The notes below the pieces were generated by a model. It did not search any database. It had not been told where the DNA came from and worked only from the letters and a program-made list of their open reading frames with translations. From Natrinema salsiterrestre (GTDB lineage: Archaea > Halobacteriota > Halobacteria > Halobacteriales > Natrialbaceae): a stretch of 64,000 nt of DNA. Each line of letters starts with the position of its first letter. Positions within the stretch are counted from its first letter, which is position 1. The translations under genes were made by a program, and so were the position numbers. Shown here one piece after another: positions 25,774 to 34,900 of the stretch. The stretch is from the NCBI RefSeq assembly GCF_029502005.1, contig NZ_JAMQOT010000004.1, positions 1 to 64,000 on the forward strand, read 5' to 3'.

Positions 25774-25941
25774 TCAGTCGGTAGCGACCAGTTCGTAACC
25801 GCCGCCGTCGGTGTCGATCCCCTCGTCAGACGCTTCCTCGTCGCCTTCCGGTGGATTCGGCGCGCGCTCTGCGTAGCAGATCGGTCCGTCGATCACGCGC
25901 GGCGTGCTCGAGCTGTGTCCCTTGTTGTCGATCCGACGCAC
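25774..25941 (-). CDS. Possible 55-aa hypothetical protein
   Basis: A GTG at 25939-25941, preceded immediately by a stop in frame, opens RRIDNKGHSSSTPRVIDGPI and ends GGGYELVATD before a TGA at 25774-25776. Third-position GC is high and consistent and the composition (acidic, EGDEEASDEGIDTDGG) is typically haloarchaeal, so it reads as coding, perhaps the end of a small conserved protein. No family is recognised, and start and reality are both uncertain. Confidence 0.4.
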   Translation of the reverse strand: MRRIDNKGHSSSTPRVIDGPICYAERAPNPPEGDEEASDEGIDTDGGGYELVATD

Positions 25942-26061
25942 TCACTCGAGGGGAACGTGGTTTGCGTTGTCTGAAGAGTTACCGACCGTCAGTTACTGCC
26001 GATCCGAGAATCGACGTACTGCGTCGGCGGTTCGGACGGCCGCCGCGCCGCCGCGCTCCCG

Positions 26062-26709
26062 TTACGCGTCGGGTGACTCGTTGATGACGACGACGGCCTC
26101 CCCGTCGATCACGGGGTCGCCGTCCTCGCCGGTGACCGTCGTGTGCAGCCGGTAGCGATCGTCACCCAGCGACTCGACGATCTCGCAGTCGGCCGTGACC
26201 GTTTCGCCGATCCGAACCGGATTCACGAACTCGAGGTCCTGGGAGAGGTAGACCGTGACGCCGGGGAGCCGGGCCAGCGCGGCGCTGATCGTCCCCGCGA
26301 CGAGCGTCCCGTGGACGATCTGGCCGTCGAACAGGGTCCGTTCGGCGAACTCGGGCTCGAGGTGGAGCCGGTTGGTATCGCCGGAGACCTGTGCGAACGC
26401 GGTGACGTCGGTCTCGGCGATCGGCTTCCGAAAGCGGACGTAGTCGCCGACGCCGAGCGAATCGTAGTCGTCCGTCGATCGCTCCATGACCCAGTTCTCG
26501 TCACCGAACGCGACTTCGGCGGCGGACGTCGTCGTCCCCGTCTCCGAACGAGTCGGAGAGTCCTCGTCCGAGGAACCGAACCCCATCGCCGCGAGGAAGG
26601 CGTTGTTGGCCTCGAGGTAGCTATTGAACACGTGTTTCGAGATGCTGGACCACTGCTCCGTCGGGGGTGTGGAGGCGACGTCGTCGGTGTCCGAACAGTG
26701 ACTACTCAT
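26062..26709 (-). CDS. phaJ: MaoC-like (R)-enoyl-CoA hydratase with phasin-like N-terminus
   Basis: 215 aa from the ATG at 26707-26709; upstream codons to 26931 look non-coding. The hot-dog domain (about 90-215) has the hydratase motif in SGDTNRLHLEPEFAE (Asp ... His pair) and GQIVHGTLVAGTISAALA. It would convert trans-2-enoyl-CoA to (R)-3-hydroxyacyl-CoA, feeding polyhydroxyalkanoate synthesis. Residues 15-45 (TEQWSSISKHVFNSYLEANN) form an amphipathic helix like PHA-granule proteins or PhaE, an unusual addition that may target the enzyme to granules. The symbol is by family, not proven function. Confidence 0.72.
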   Translation of the reverse strand: MSSHCSDTDDVASTPPTEQWSSISKHVFNSYLEANNAFLAAMGFGSSDEDSPTRSETGTTTSAAEVAFGDENWVMERSTDDYDSLGVGDYVRFRKPIAETDVTAFAQVSGDTNRLHLEPEFAERTLFDGQIVHGTLVAGTISAALARLPGVTVYLSQDLEFVNPVRIGETVTADCEIVESLGDDRYRLHTTVTGEDGDPVIDGEAVVVINESPDA

Positions 26710-26985
26710 AGGTGGATGATAGGTGCCATTTGACGGAAGGTGTGATTCCAAGTAGCAATTAACGCGGTAGCCACCTTCGTCGTATCGCCAAATCATATTG
26801 GAGCCCGTTCGCTGACTGTCACGGAATGTGACGGGTATCTGGACGAGACAGCGCCGAACAGTTCGGAGTGGGGATTCCGATCCCGGATCCACCCTCCCGA
26901 TGTGAGCGACGGATATCTCGGACGAACTCACTACGGGGCCGTCGTCGTCTGGCGACGGCGCGCTTGGCTGACACCGCTCACGGAG

Positions 26986-27813
26986 TCACGCTGCGGGAAG
27001 TTCCTCGAGGAAGTCGGCCGCCGCCCTGTTGAACGCGCGCGGCCGATCCTGATTGACGAGATGGCCCGAATCGGCCAGCTCCAGCTGGTCGCCGTCGGCG
27101 ACTTCCGAGGCGATCTGTCGCCCCTGTCGCTTGACGAGCGGCGCTTCCTGATCGCCGTGGACGACGAGCGTCGGCGTTTCGACGCCCGTGAGCTCGGGCG
27201 GATCGTACCGGTAGAGCGCGCCGAAGATCTTCCTGAATTCGCTCGCGGAGACGGTGCCGACCTGCTCGATCGCCGCGGCCCTGACCTCGGGGTCGACCGA
27301 CAGCCACCGCTCGCCGGTCGTCGCCTGAATCGAGTACAGCATCGATCGGAACGTGCCCTCCGAGCCCGACAGCGACAGCGACGCCGAGAGGGCCGGGAGC
27401 GGCGACCAGATCGATTTCAGACCGGACGGCATGTCCACTGGCGGCATCGATCGCACTGCGCCGCCCAGGATCGCACCCGCCGCGTCGTTCGGATGGCGAT
27501 CGAGGTACTCCTGGACGACCATCGATCCCAGCGAGAGCCCACAGAGGATCGGCCGTTCGATCTCGAGCCTCGAGAAGAGGGCCTCCAGATCGTCGGTGAA
27601 GAGGCCGATCGAGTAGCTGTCCGGAGCCGTCACGCCGGTCTCGCCGTGGCCCCGAACGTCGATCGTGACGACCCGATAGTCGTCGGCGAAGCGATCGACC
27701 TGTGGCTCCCAGGCCGTGCCGTCCAGCCAGCCGCCGTGGACGAACACCAGCGGCGGACCGTCACCGCTCGTCTCGTAGTAAATAGTCCCGTCCTCGAGTT
27801 CGAGTTCTGCCAT
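26986..27813 (-). CDS. Alpha/beta-fold hydrolase
   Basis: 275 aa, a complete single-domain hydrolase. Oxyanion loop in VFVHGGWLDGT, nucleophile elbow GLSLGS (Ser about residue 94), and the likely catalytic His in LADSGHLVNQDRP near the C-terminus; the acid is probably the Asp in VVHGDQEAPL. It resembles 3-oxoadipate enol-lactonase or chloroperoxidase-like members, whose substrates vary widely. It is transcribed toward the MaoC gene but 276 bp from it, so a shared pathway is uncertain. Confidence 0.82.
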   Translation of the reverse strand: MAELELEDGTIYYETSGDGPPLVFVHGGWLDGTAWEPQVDRFADDYRVVTIDVRGHGETGVTAPDSYSIGLFTDDLEALFSRLEIERPILCGLSLGSMVVQEYLDRHPNDAAGAILGGAVRSMPPVDMPSGLKSIWSPLPALSASLSLSGSEGTFRSMLYSIQATTGERWLSVDPEVRAAAIEQVGTVSASEFRKIFGALYRYDPPELTGVETPTLVVHGDQEAPLVKRQGRQIASEVADGDQLELADSGHLVNQDRPRAFNRAAADFLEELPAA

Positions 27814-27915
27814 ACTCCCGGTTGGGGCTCGCTCACCATTAGCCGTCGGGTTGCGCTAGCGCGATCTGAGACTCGCTCGAAACGATAGTTCGGACCGACA
27901 GTCCTGAGACGGGAC

Positions 27916-29505
27916 TCAGTCGTCGCTTCGCGTCTCCGTCCGGACCCAGCGGTCCCAGAACGAGTCGAACTCGGCTTCGTCTTCGGTGATGCGGTCCCAC
28001 GCCGCGAGGCCGCGTTCCGCTCGCGAGCCCGGGATCGTGTTGTCGAGGACGAGCGCGGCGAGCCCGCCGACGGCCATGCCGGTCGAGCCGATGATGTAGA
28101 TCGTGTCGACGACGGCCTGCGCGGCGGCTTCGATCGGTGCCGCAGCGGCCGTCCCGCCCACCCCGATCGCGGCGACGAGCGAGTCGATGGCCGGCTCGAG
28201 GCCGACGGCTTGCCGGAAGGCGATCGGGCTCGCGAAGTTGCCCATGTACGCCGGAATCGCGAGGCCGACGAAGAGGGCGAAGCCGACGACGAAGGTGTTG
28301 CGCGAGGAGTCGAGGTCGACGTGGCGGAGGTTGGAGATCCCGACGGCGACGATCTGGCCGAACATGGCGATGAACAGGCCGCCGACGATCGGATCCGGGA
28401 TCGTGGCGATCAGTTGCCCGAAATAGCCGACGAAGCCGACGAACAGCATGATGACCGCGCCGATCTGGACGACGTACCGCGACGCGACGCCGGTCAGGCC
28501 GATCGCGCCGATGTTCTCGGAGTAGGAGGTCGAGCCGGCGGTGCCCATCACGCCCGAGAAGACGTTCATCAGCCCTTCCATCCCGATGCCGTGGTTGATC
28601 CGTTTGCCGCTCGGAGCGCCCGAGCCGGTGATGTTGGCCACCGCGTAGTAGTCGCCGATGCTCTCGACGATCGAGGCGAGCACGCCGGCGAACATCCCGA
28701 TGACGAACGCGGTCGTCATCTGCGGGATTCCCCACTGGAAGGGATAGATCGGCAGCAGGGGTCGGGTGTCGGCGACCCGTCCCAGATCGACGAACCCGGG
28801 ATGGCCGCCCCCGATCACGCCGGAGACCGACAGCGCGGCCGCGACGGCCCAGGCGATAACCAGCGCCAGAATGACCGGGTAGAGTCGGAACGCTCTGTGC
28901 TTGACGTCGAGATACTGCGAGAACAGCAGAATGAGTCCGAGAGTGAGGCCGAGCAGCCACCAGCTCTGGTTCGCCGCGGTGATCTGCGGTGCGCCGAACA
29001 GCGACAGGCCGATCAGCGCGATCGTCGGTGCGATAACGACGGGCGAGAGGTACCGCCGGAGCCGGCCGACCAGTCCGAAGTAGCCCATCGCGACCTCGGC
29101 GATCGAGGCGACGATGATCGCCCCCTGTAACTGCAGCAGTGCGGCTTCCCAGCTCGGTTGGCCTGTAACGCCGCCCGCGGTGACGACGCCGACGATGGCG
29201 AGCGCGGGCGCGAGCATGGAGAACGGCGCGCCCTGCACGATCGGGTACCGGTTGCCGAACGTCGTCTGGGCGAGCGTCGCGATCCCGGAGACGACGAAGA
29301 ACGTCCCGACGAACCGGGCGGTCACGTCGGGCGGCATCTCCATCGCCCCGGCCAGTATCAGCGGGACCGCGATGTTCGCGCCGACCATCGTCAGGTAATG
29401 CTGAACCCCGAGCACCATCGATTCGCCCAGCGGCGGCTGTTCCTCGATTCCGTATTCGATACCGTCACCGGCGGCCTCGTCGGCGACTGGCTCGTCCCCC
29501 GTCAT
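27916..29505 (-). CDS. NCS2-family xanthine/uracil permease
   Basis: 529 aa, about 13-14 membrane spans. The N-terminus has the family start (GVQHYLTMVGANIAVPLILA), and the characteristic segments QGAPFSMLAPALAI and ASIVESIGDYYAVANITG are present; the latter corresponds to the substrate-binding Glu region of NCS2 proteins. It would import a nucleobase with a proton or sodium ion. Whether xanthine, uric acid or uracil is taken up cannot be read from the sequence. The soluble acidic N-terminal 25 residues are haloarchaeal in style. Confidence 0.88.
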   Translation of the reverse strand: MTGDEPVADEAAGDGIEYGIEEQPPLGESMVLGVQHYLTMVGANIAVPLILAGAMEMPPDVTARFVGTFFVVSGIATLAQTTFGNRYPIVQGAPFSMLAPALAIVGVVTAGGVTGQPSWEAALLQLQGAIIVASIAEVAMGYFGLVGRLRRYLSPVVIAPTIALIGLSLFGAPQITAANQSWWLLGLTLGLILLFSQYLDVKHRAFRLYPVILALVIAWAVAAALSVSGVIGGGHPGFVDLGRVADTRPLLPIYPFQWGIPQMTTAFVIGMFAGVLASIVESIGDYYAVANITGSGAPSGKRINHGIGMEGLMNVFSGVMGTAGSTSYSENIGAIGLTGVASRYVVQIGAVIMLFVGFVGYFGQLIATIPDPIVGGLFIAMFGQIVAVGISNLRHVDLDSSRNTFVVGFALFVGLAIPAYMGNFASPIAFRQAVGLEPAIDSLVAAIGVGGTAAAAPIEAAAQAVVDTIYIIGSTGMAVGGLAALVLDNTIPGSRAERGLAAWDRITEDEAEFDSFWDRWVRTETRSDD

Positions 29506-29637
29506 CGATTCTCGTCGGATAACGACGGAGGGCGTTCAAAGAGATGTTGATCCGTTTTCTCCGGTCTCGTCGGGCGATCGGACTCGCTAATCGAGAAATC
29601 CGGCTCCGCCTCGAGGCCGACCGCGGCTCCGGCGGGC

Positions 29638-31869
29638 CTACTGCCGTCGGTCCGTCGCCGCGGTCTCGGCGGCGGTTCGAACCGTCTCGACCGACAGCGA
29701 CGAGAGGTCGACCAGTTCGCCGTCGGTTTCGCTCGCGACCAGTTCCGAGAGCCCCGCCCGGGAGTCGTCGCCGGCGTCGACCACCACCACTCGAGCGCCA
29801 CTCGCGGCGAGCGCTCGTGCCGCGGTTCGCGTCGCCTCGGTCGGACTCCCGTCGGCGACGTTCGCGCGGCCGTCGGTGACGAGAAGGACGACCGATGCGT
29901 CCGCGTCCGCACGCTCGAGGACCCGGCGGGAGGTCTCGAGGCCGGCCGGTAACGGCGTCCGGTCGCCGGAGGGCAGGTCCTTGAGGTGGCGGGCGGCCAG
30001 CGAGACGCTGTCGGTCGGCGGGAGCAGGACGTCTGCGTCCTCGCCGGCGAAGGCGACGAAGGAGACCTGATCGCGGTGCTCGTAGCTATCGCGCAGGAGT
30101 TCGAGCACGACGCCTTTGGCTGTCCGCATCGCCGGGCGCATCGAGGCGCTGGCGTCGACGGCGAAGACGATCGTCACCGAGGTGTCGCCGGTGCGGACGG
30201 ACTGCCGGAGGTCCCGGTCTTCGACCCGCGATTCGCCGCGAGACGCGGCCGATCGCACGGACGCGGCGGCGTCGATCGACCCGTCGCCGGACGCGGGTTC
30301 GGTGCGGACGCGAGCGCCTCGGTTGTCCGTGCTCGGTGCCGTGTTCGCTCGCGTTCCCGTCGCGCTCGCGCTCTCGGTCGTTTCGGCGGTCGGCGTCTCG
30401 AGGTCCGGTGCCCGCGCTTCGCCGACGCCGGCCCGCTGCTGGCCGGGAACCAGCGGCTGGGCGGTTTCGTCTTCCCCGTCGTCGTCGGGTGACTCGTCCG
30501 ACTCGGAGTCCCGCTCGTTCGAATCGCCGTCGGAACCCCCGTCACCGGCGTCAGCGGGTTGCCGGTTCGGCGATGTCGGTCGGTCGCCGTCCTCCGGCTG
30601 CCGGCCACCTTCGGTATCGTCGCCATCGGGTTCGGAGCCGTCGCCGCTCGAGTCGCCACCGTCCCCACCGTCGTTCCCACCGGAACCGTCTTGGTCGCTG
30701 CCCTCCCGATCGTCGTCCTCACGCTGACTTCCGTCCTCGGCGTCGTCACTCGAGTCATCGGCCTCGTTCCCGTCGCCCCCGTCAGCCGCGTCGCTTCCGT
30801 CGGTGTCGTTTCCCTCGCCGTCGTCAGGCGACTCCTCGTCGAATCGGTCCTCGAGCAGGTCGTCGAGATCCGGTTCGTCCTCGAAGGGCGTGCTCCGGAG
30901 GCGGTGAGGAAGCGCGTACGTCGCGGCCTCGTGAATATCGGACTCGATGACGGTCTCCCGGCCCTCGAGCGCGGCCAGGGTCATGGCGGTTCGAGCCGTC
31001 GCCACGTCGCCGCGGTGGCCGTCGACGCCGGCCTCGAGGCAGAGTTCGGCGATCTCGGCTTTGAAATCGCTCGGGAGGTCGACGGTCGGGAGGCGGTCGC
31101 GGGCCGCGGCGAGGTCGTCGCGAAGGGTCTCGACCTCGTCGCCGTACTTCACAGACGGGGCCGTTCCGTCGCCACTGTCGACCGCGAGCGCCCGGTCGAT
31201 GATCTCGACCCGATCGTCGATCTCCCGACAGCCCTCGACGGTGGCTTGCAGGGCGAAGCGGTCCCGAAGCTGGGGACGCAAGTCGCCCTCTTCGGGGTTC
31301 ATCGTCCCGATCAGGGTGAAGTTCGCGGGATGAGAGACGCTGATACCGTCTCGTTCCACGGTGTTGACGCCGCTGGCGGCGGCGTCGAGAATCACGTCGA
31401 CGAGGTGGTCGTCCAGCAGGTTGACCTCGTCCACGTAGAGAATGCCGCGGTTCGCACGGGCCAGCAGGCCGGGATCGAAATCTGCCTCGCCCGCCAGCGC
31501 GTCCTCGACCGAGAGGGTGCCGACGACCCGATCTCGAGTCGCGCCCAGCGGCAGGGTGACGAGCGGGACGGGTCGGGTCTCGATCGGCATTTCGCCGGGG
31601 TCCCGGCGGCGGCAGTCCTCGCACTGCTGGCTCGAGTCGTCGGGCGAACAGCCGTACGGACAGTCCGCGACGAACCGTTGCTCGGGGAGGAGATCGACCA
31701 GTGCCCGAACGGCGGTCGACTTCGCGGTCCCCTTCTCGCCGACGATGAGGGAGCCGTCGAGGCCGTCGTTTGCGGCGACGGCGAGCAGCACGCGCTTCAA
31801 CTCGTCCTGTCCGACGATCGCCGGAAAGGGGAGTGACGACAGCTTTTTGTCCTCGGACTCTGCAACCAT
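29638..31869 (-). CDS. chlID: ChlI/ChlD fusion: AAA+ and VWA subunit of a cobalto/magnesium chelatase
   Basis: 743 aa. The AAA+ part has Walker A GEKGTAKS (44-51), a Cys-rich insertion (CPYGCSPDDSSQQCEDC) that could hold zinc, Walker B ILYVDEVNLLDD, and GTMNPEEGDLRPQLRDRF. A very acidic, Gly/Asp/Ser-rich linker (about 340-510) separates it from a VWA domain with MIDAS motif FAVDASASM (about residue 550) and LLVTDGRAN. It powers metal insertion by the CobN large subunit and diverges from cobN over 34 bp, so it is the BchI/BchD-like partner of CobN in late cobalt insertion. Length and linker are normal for haloarchaeal versions. Confidence 0.88.
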   Translation of the reverse strand: MVAESEDKKLSSLPFPAIVGQDELKRVLLAVAANDGLDGSLIVGEKGTAKSTAVRALVDLLPEQRFVADCPYGCSPDDSSQQCEDCRRRDPGEMPIETRPVPLVTLPLGATRDRVVGTLSVEDALAGEADFDPGLLARANRGILYVDEVNLLDDHLVDVILDAAASGVNTVERDGISVSHPANFTLIGTMNPEEGDLRPQLRDRFALQATVEGCREIDDRVEIIDRALAVDSGDGTAPSVKYGDEVETLRDDLAAARDRLPTVDLPSDFKAEIAELCLEAGVDGHRGDVATARTAMTLAALEGRETVIESDIHEAATYALPHRLRSTPFEDEPDLDDLLEDRFDEESPDDGEGNDTDGSDAADGGDGNEADDSSDDAEDGSQREDDDREGSDQDGSGGNDGGDGGDSSGDGSEPDGDDTEGGRQPEDGDRPTSPNRQPADAGDGGSDGDSNERDSESDESPDDDGEDETAQPLVPGQQRAGVGEARAPDLETPTAETTESASATGTRANTAPSTDNRGARVRTEPASGDGSIDAAASVRSAASRGESRVEDRDLRQSVRTGDTSVTIVFAVDASASMRPAMRTAKGVVLELLRDSYEHRDQVSFVAFAGEDADVLLPPTDSVSLAARHLKDLPSGDRTPLPAGLETSRRVLERADADASVVLLVTDGRANVADGSPTEATRTAARALAASGARVVVVDAGDDSRAGLSELVASETDGELVDLSSLSVETVRTAAETAATDRRQ

Positions 31870-31903
31870 ACTTGAGCTAATACAATAGAGGTTTAAAAAC
31901 TCG
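31870..31903. promoter_or_regulatory. Shared divergent promoter of chlID and cobN
   Basis: Only 34 bp separate the two start codons, so both transcripts must be leaderless or nearly so. GTTTAAAAAC (31891-31900), an inverted repeat of GTTT/AAAC, lies about 26 bp upstream of the chlID ATG and can serve as its TATA element; AGCTAATACA, about 26 bp upstream of the cobN ATG, is the counterpart. The overlap means the two genes are probably controlled together. Confidence 0.5.
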
Positions 31904-34900
31904 ATGACAACGATTGGGATCTATACTGCGACGGAGAACGAACTCGGCTCGATCGGCCGGGCCGCCACGCGTCTCGAGGACGTCGAGCTGGTCGTCCGTT
32001 CGGAGAGCGACCTCGAGGACGAGGCCGACGTCGAGGAGTTCGTCGAGGAATTGCACGACGCCGCGGCGGCGATCTTCTGGCTGCACGGGGCCGAAGACAG
32101 CATGCCCGGCTACGACTACGCGACGGGCGCGCTCGAGGAGGCGGGCGTCCCCCTGATCGTCAAAGCGACCGGCGACGCCTTCGCGTTCGAGGACACGACG
32201 GTCTCGGACGGGCATCGAGACCTCGTCTACGACTACCTCGAGAAGGGCGGCACGATCAACGTCGCGAACCTGTGTCGCTTCCTCGCCGCCGAGTACGAGG
32301 GTCGGGACCTCGAATACGACGAGCCGACCGAACTCCCAACGGAGGGCGTCTACCACCCCGATCATCCGGGAATCGAGTACGAAGACCTGCTCGAGACCCA
32401 CGATCCGACCAAACCGACGGTCGCGGTCTGGTTCTACGAATCGCACTGGACACACGAGAACACCCGCTACGTCGACGCGCAGGTCCGGGCGCTCGAGGAA
32501 CAGGGGGCGAACGCCCTGCCGATCTTCTGTAACCCGGCGACGGACACCGACGAGCAGGAAGACGCGGAGTGGGTGACGGACAACTGGCTGCTCGACGCGG
32601 ACGGGAATTCGATCGTCGACGCCGTGCTCTCCTCGTTCATGTTCTCTCTCTCGATGGACGAGCGCGGCCGCAGCGCCAGCGACGAAGGCAGCGGTGCGGA
32701 GGACGTCTTCCTCGATCGGCTCGGCGTTCCGGTCCTGCAGACGGTTACGACGATGCGCTCGCGGTCGCGCTACGAGTCCAGCGACACGGGCGTAATGGGC
32801 TTCGAGCTCGCCCTCTCCGTGGCGCTGCCGGAGTTCGACGGCAACGTCATCACGCACCCGATTTCCGGCAAGGAGCGCACCGACGACGAGGCCGGCATCG
32901 GCTCCGCGCCGAAACACCACTTCCCGATCGAGGACCGGATCGACCACGCGACCCGACTGGCGGTCAACTGGGCGCAACTGCGCCACACCCCGAACGAGGA
33001 CAAGCAGGTCGCCGTGGTCCTCCACAACTACCCGCCGAGCGACGACGGGATCGGGACCGCGTTCGGGCTCGACTCGCCGGAGTCGACGGTCAATCTGCTC
33101 GAGGAACTCGACGCCCGCGGCTACGACCTCGGCGACGACATGCCCGATAGCGGGCAGTCGCTCGTCGAGAAATTGACCGCACAGCTCACGCTCGAGGACC
33201 GGTGGGTCGCCCCGGAGGACGTTCGCGACCTCTCGGTCGACGTGGTCTCCTCGGACACGTACGAAGAGTGGTTCAGCGATACTGACGAGCGCTTTCAGGA
33301 GAATATCGTCGAGGAATGGGGCGAGGTACCGGACCGCCCGTTCGCGATCCCGGGCGTCGAGTTCGGCAACGTGCTCGTCACCGTCCAGCCCCCGCGCGGG
33401 TTCGGGATGGACCCCTCGAAGGTCTACCACGACTCGAACCTCCAGCCGCCCCACGACTACTTCGCCTTCTACGGCTGGCTGCGCAACAGCTTCGAGACCG
33501 ACGCGGTCGTCCACCTGGGCACCCACGGCAGCCTCGAGTGGCTCCCCGGCAAGACCGTCGGGCTCAACGGCGAGAGCGCGCCCGACCAGCTGATCGACGA
33601 TATCCCGAACGTCTACCCCTACATCGTCAACAACCCCGGCGAAGGGACGCAGGCCAAGCGGCGCTCGTATGCGGCGATCGTCGACTACCTGACGCCCGTC
33701 ATGCGGAACGCGGGCACGTACGACGAGCTGTCGGAACTCGAGGAGCTCGCCAACCAGTACCGCGAGGCCGGGATGGAGGACGCCCGGAGCGACGACGGCG
33801 AACATCTCGAGGCCCTCATGCGGGAGAAAGTCGAGGAACTCGACCTCGCCGTCGAGCTCGGTATCAGTGGTACGATCGACGAGAAAGCCGACGTTCGCGG
33901 TCCCGACGAGGCCGGCTCGAGCCTCGCGGAGGGCGATGTCGAGGGCGAGGAAGTCGATGTCGACGAACTGGTCGAACGGGTCCACGAGTACCTCACGGAC
34001 GTGAAGACGACCCAGATCCGGCTCGGCCTGCACACCATGTCCGAGCCACCGGAGGGCGAGCGCCTGACCGAGTATCTGGTCGCGCTCACCCGGCTCGAGA
34101 ACCCCGGCGCGCCGAGCCTGCGCGAGAGCGTCGCCGGCGCGCTGGGCGTCGACTACCAGACGATGCTCGACTCGCCCGGCGAGTACGCCGAGGACCTCGG
34201 CATGACCTACGCCGAGGCCGCAGATATCGTCTACGAGACCAGCGTCGAACTGATCGAGACGCTCGCGGAACACGACTTCGACATCCCGGTCTCGGGGCGT
34301 GAAGCCGATCCAGGGGACGAAGTGAACGTTAACCTCCTCATCGTCGATCTCGAGACGATCGGCGACGGGCGCGCGAAATCCGGTGCGCACAACGATCTTC
34401 GGGAGGCTCTGGCCTACATCTGCGAGGAGGCCCAGCCCCGCGTCCAGGGGGCCGAAGACGAGATTCCCCGAACCGCCGACGCCCTTTCGGGCGAGTACGT
34501 GCCGCCGGGCGGCTCCGGCGCGCCGACCCGCGGCGGCGTCGACCTGCTGCCCACGGCCCGCAATTTCTACACGCTCGATCCGCGCAAGGTGCCGGCGAAG
34601 GCCGCCTGGCAGGTCGGGAGCGAGGTCGCAGAGGGCGTCCTCGAGCGCCACCACAGCGAAAACGACGAGTACCCCGAGGAGATCGGCGTGGTCGCCTGGG
34701 GGACGCCGACCGTGCGCACCCGCGGCGAGACGATCGCCCAGGTGCTCGCGATGATGGGCGTCGAACCGCAGTGGACCGACGCCGGACGGATCGACGACGT
34801 CGAACCGATCCCGCTCGAGGAGCTCGACCGGCCCCGAATCGACGTGACGACCCGCGTCTCGGGGCTGTTCCGCGACGCCTTCCCCGCCGCGGCGGGCGTC

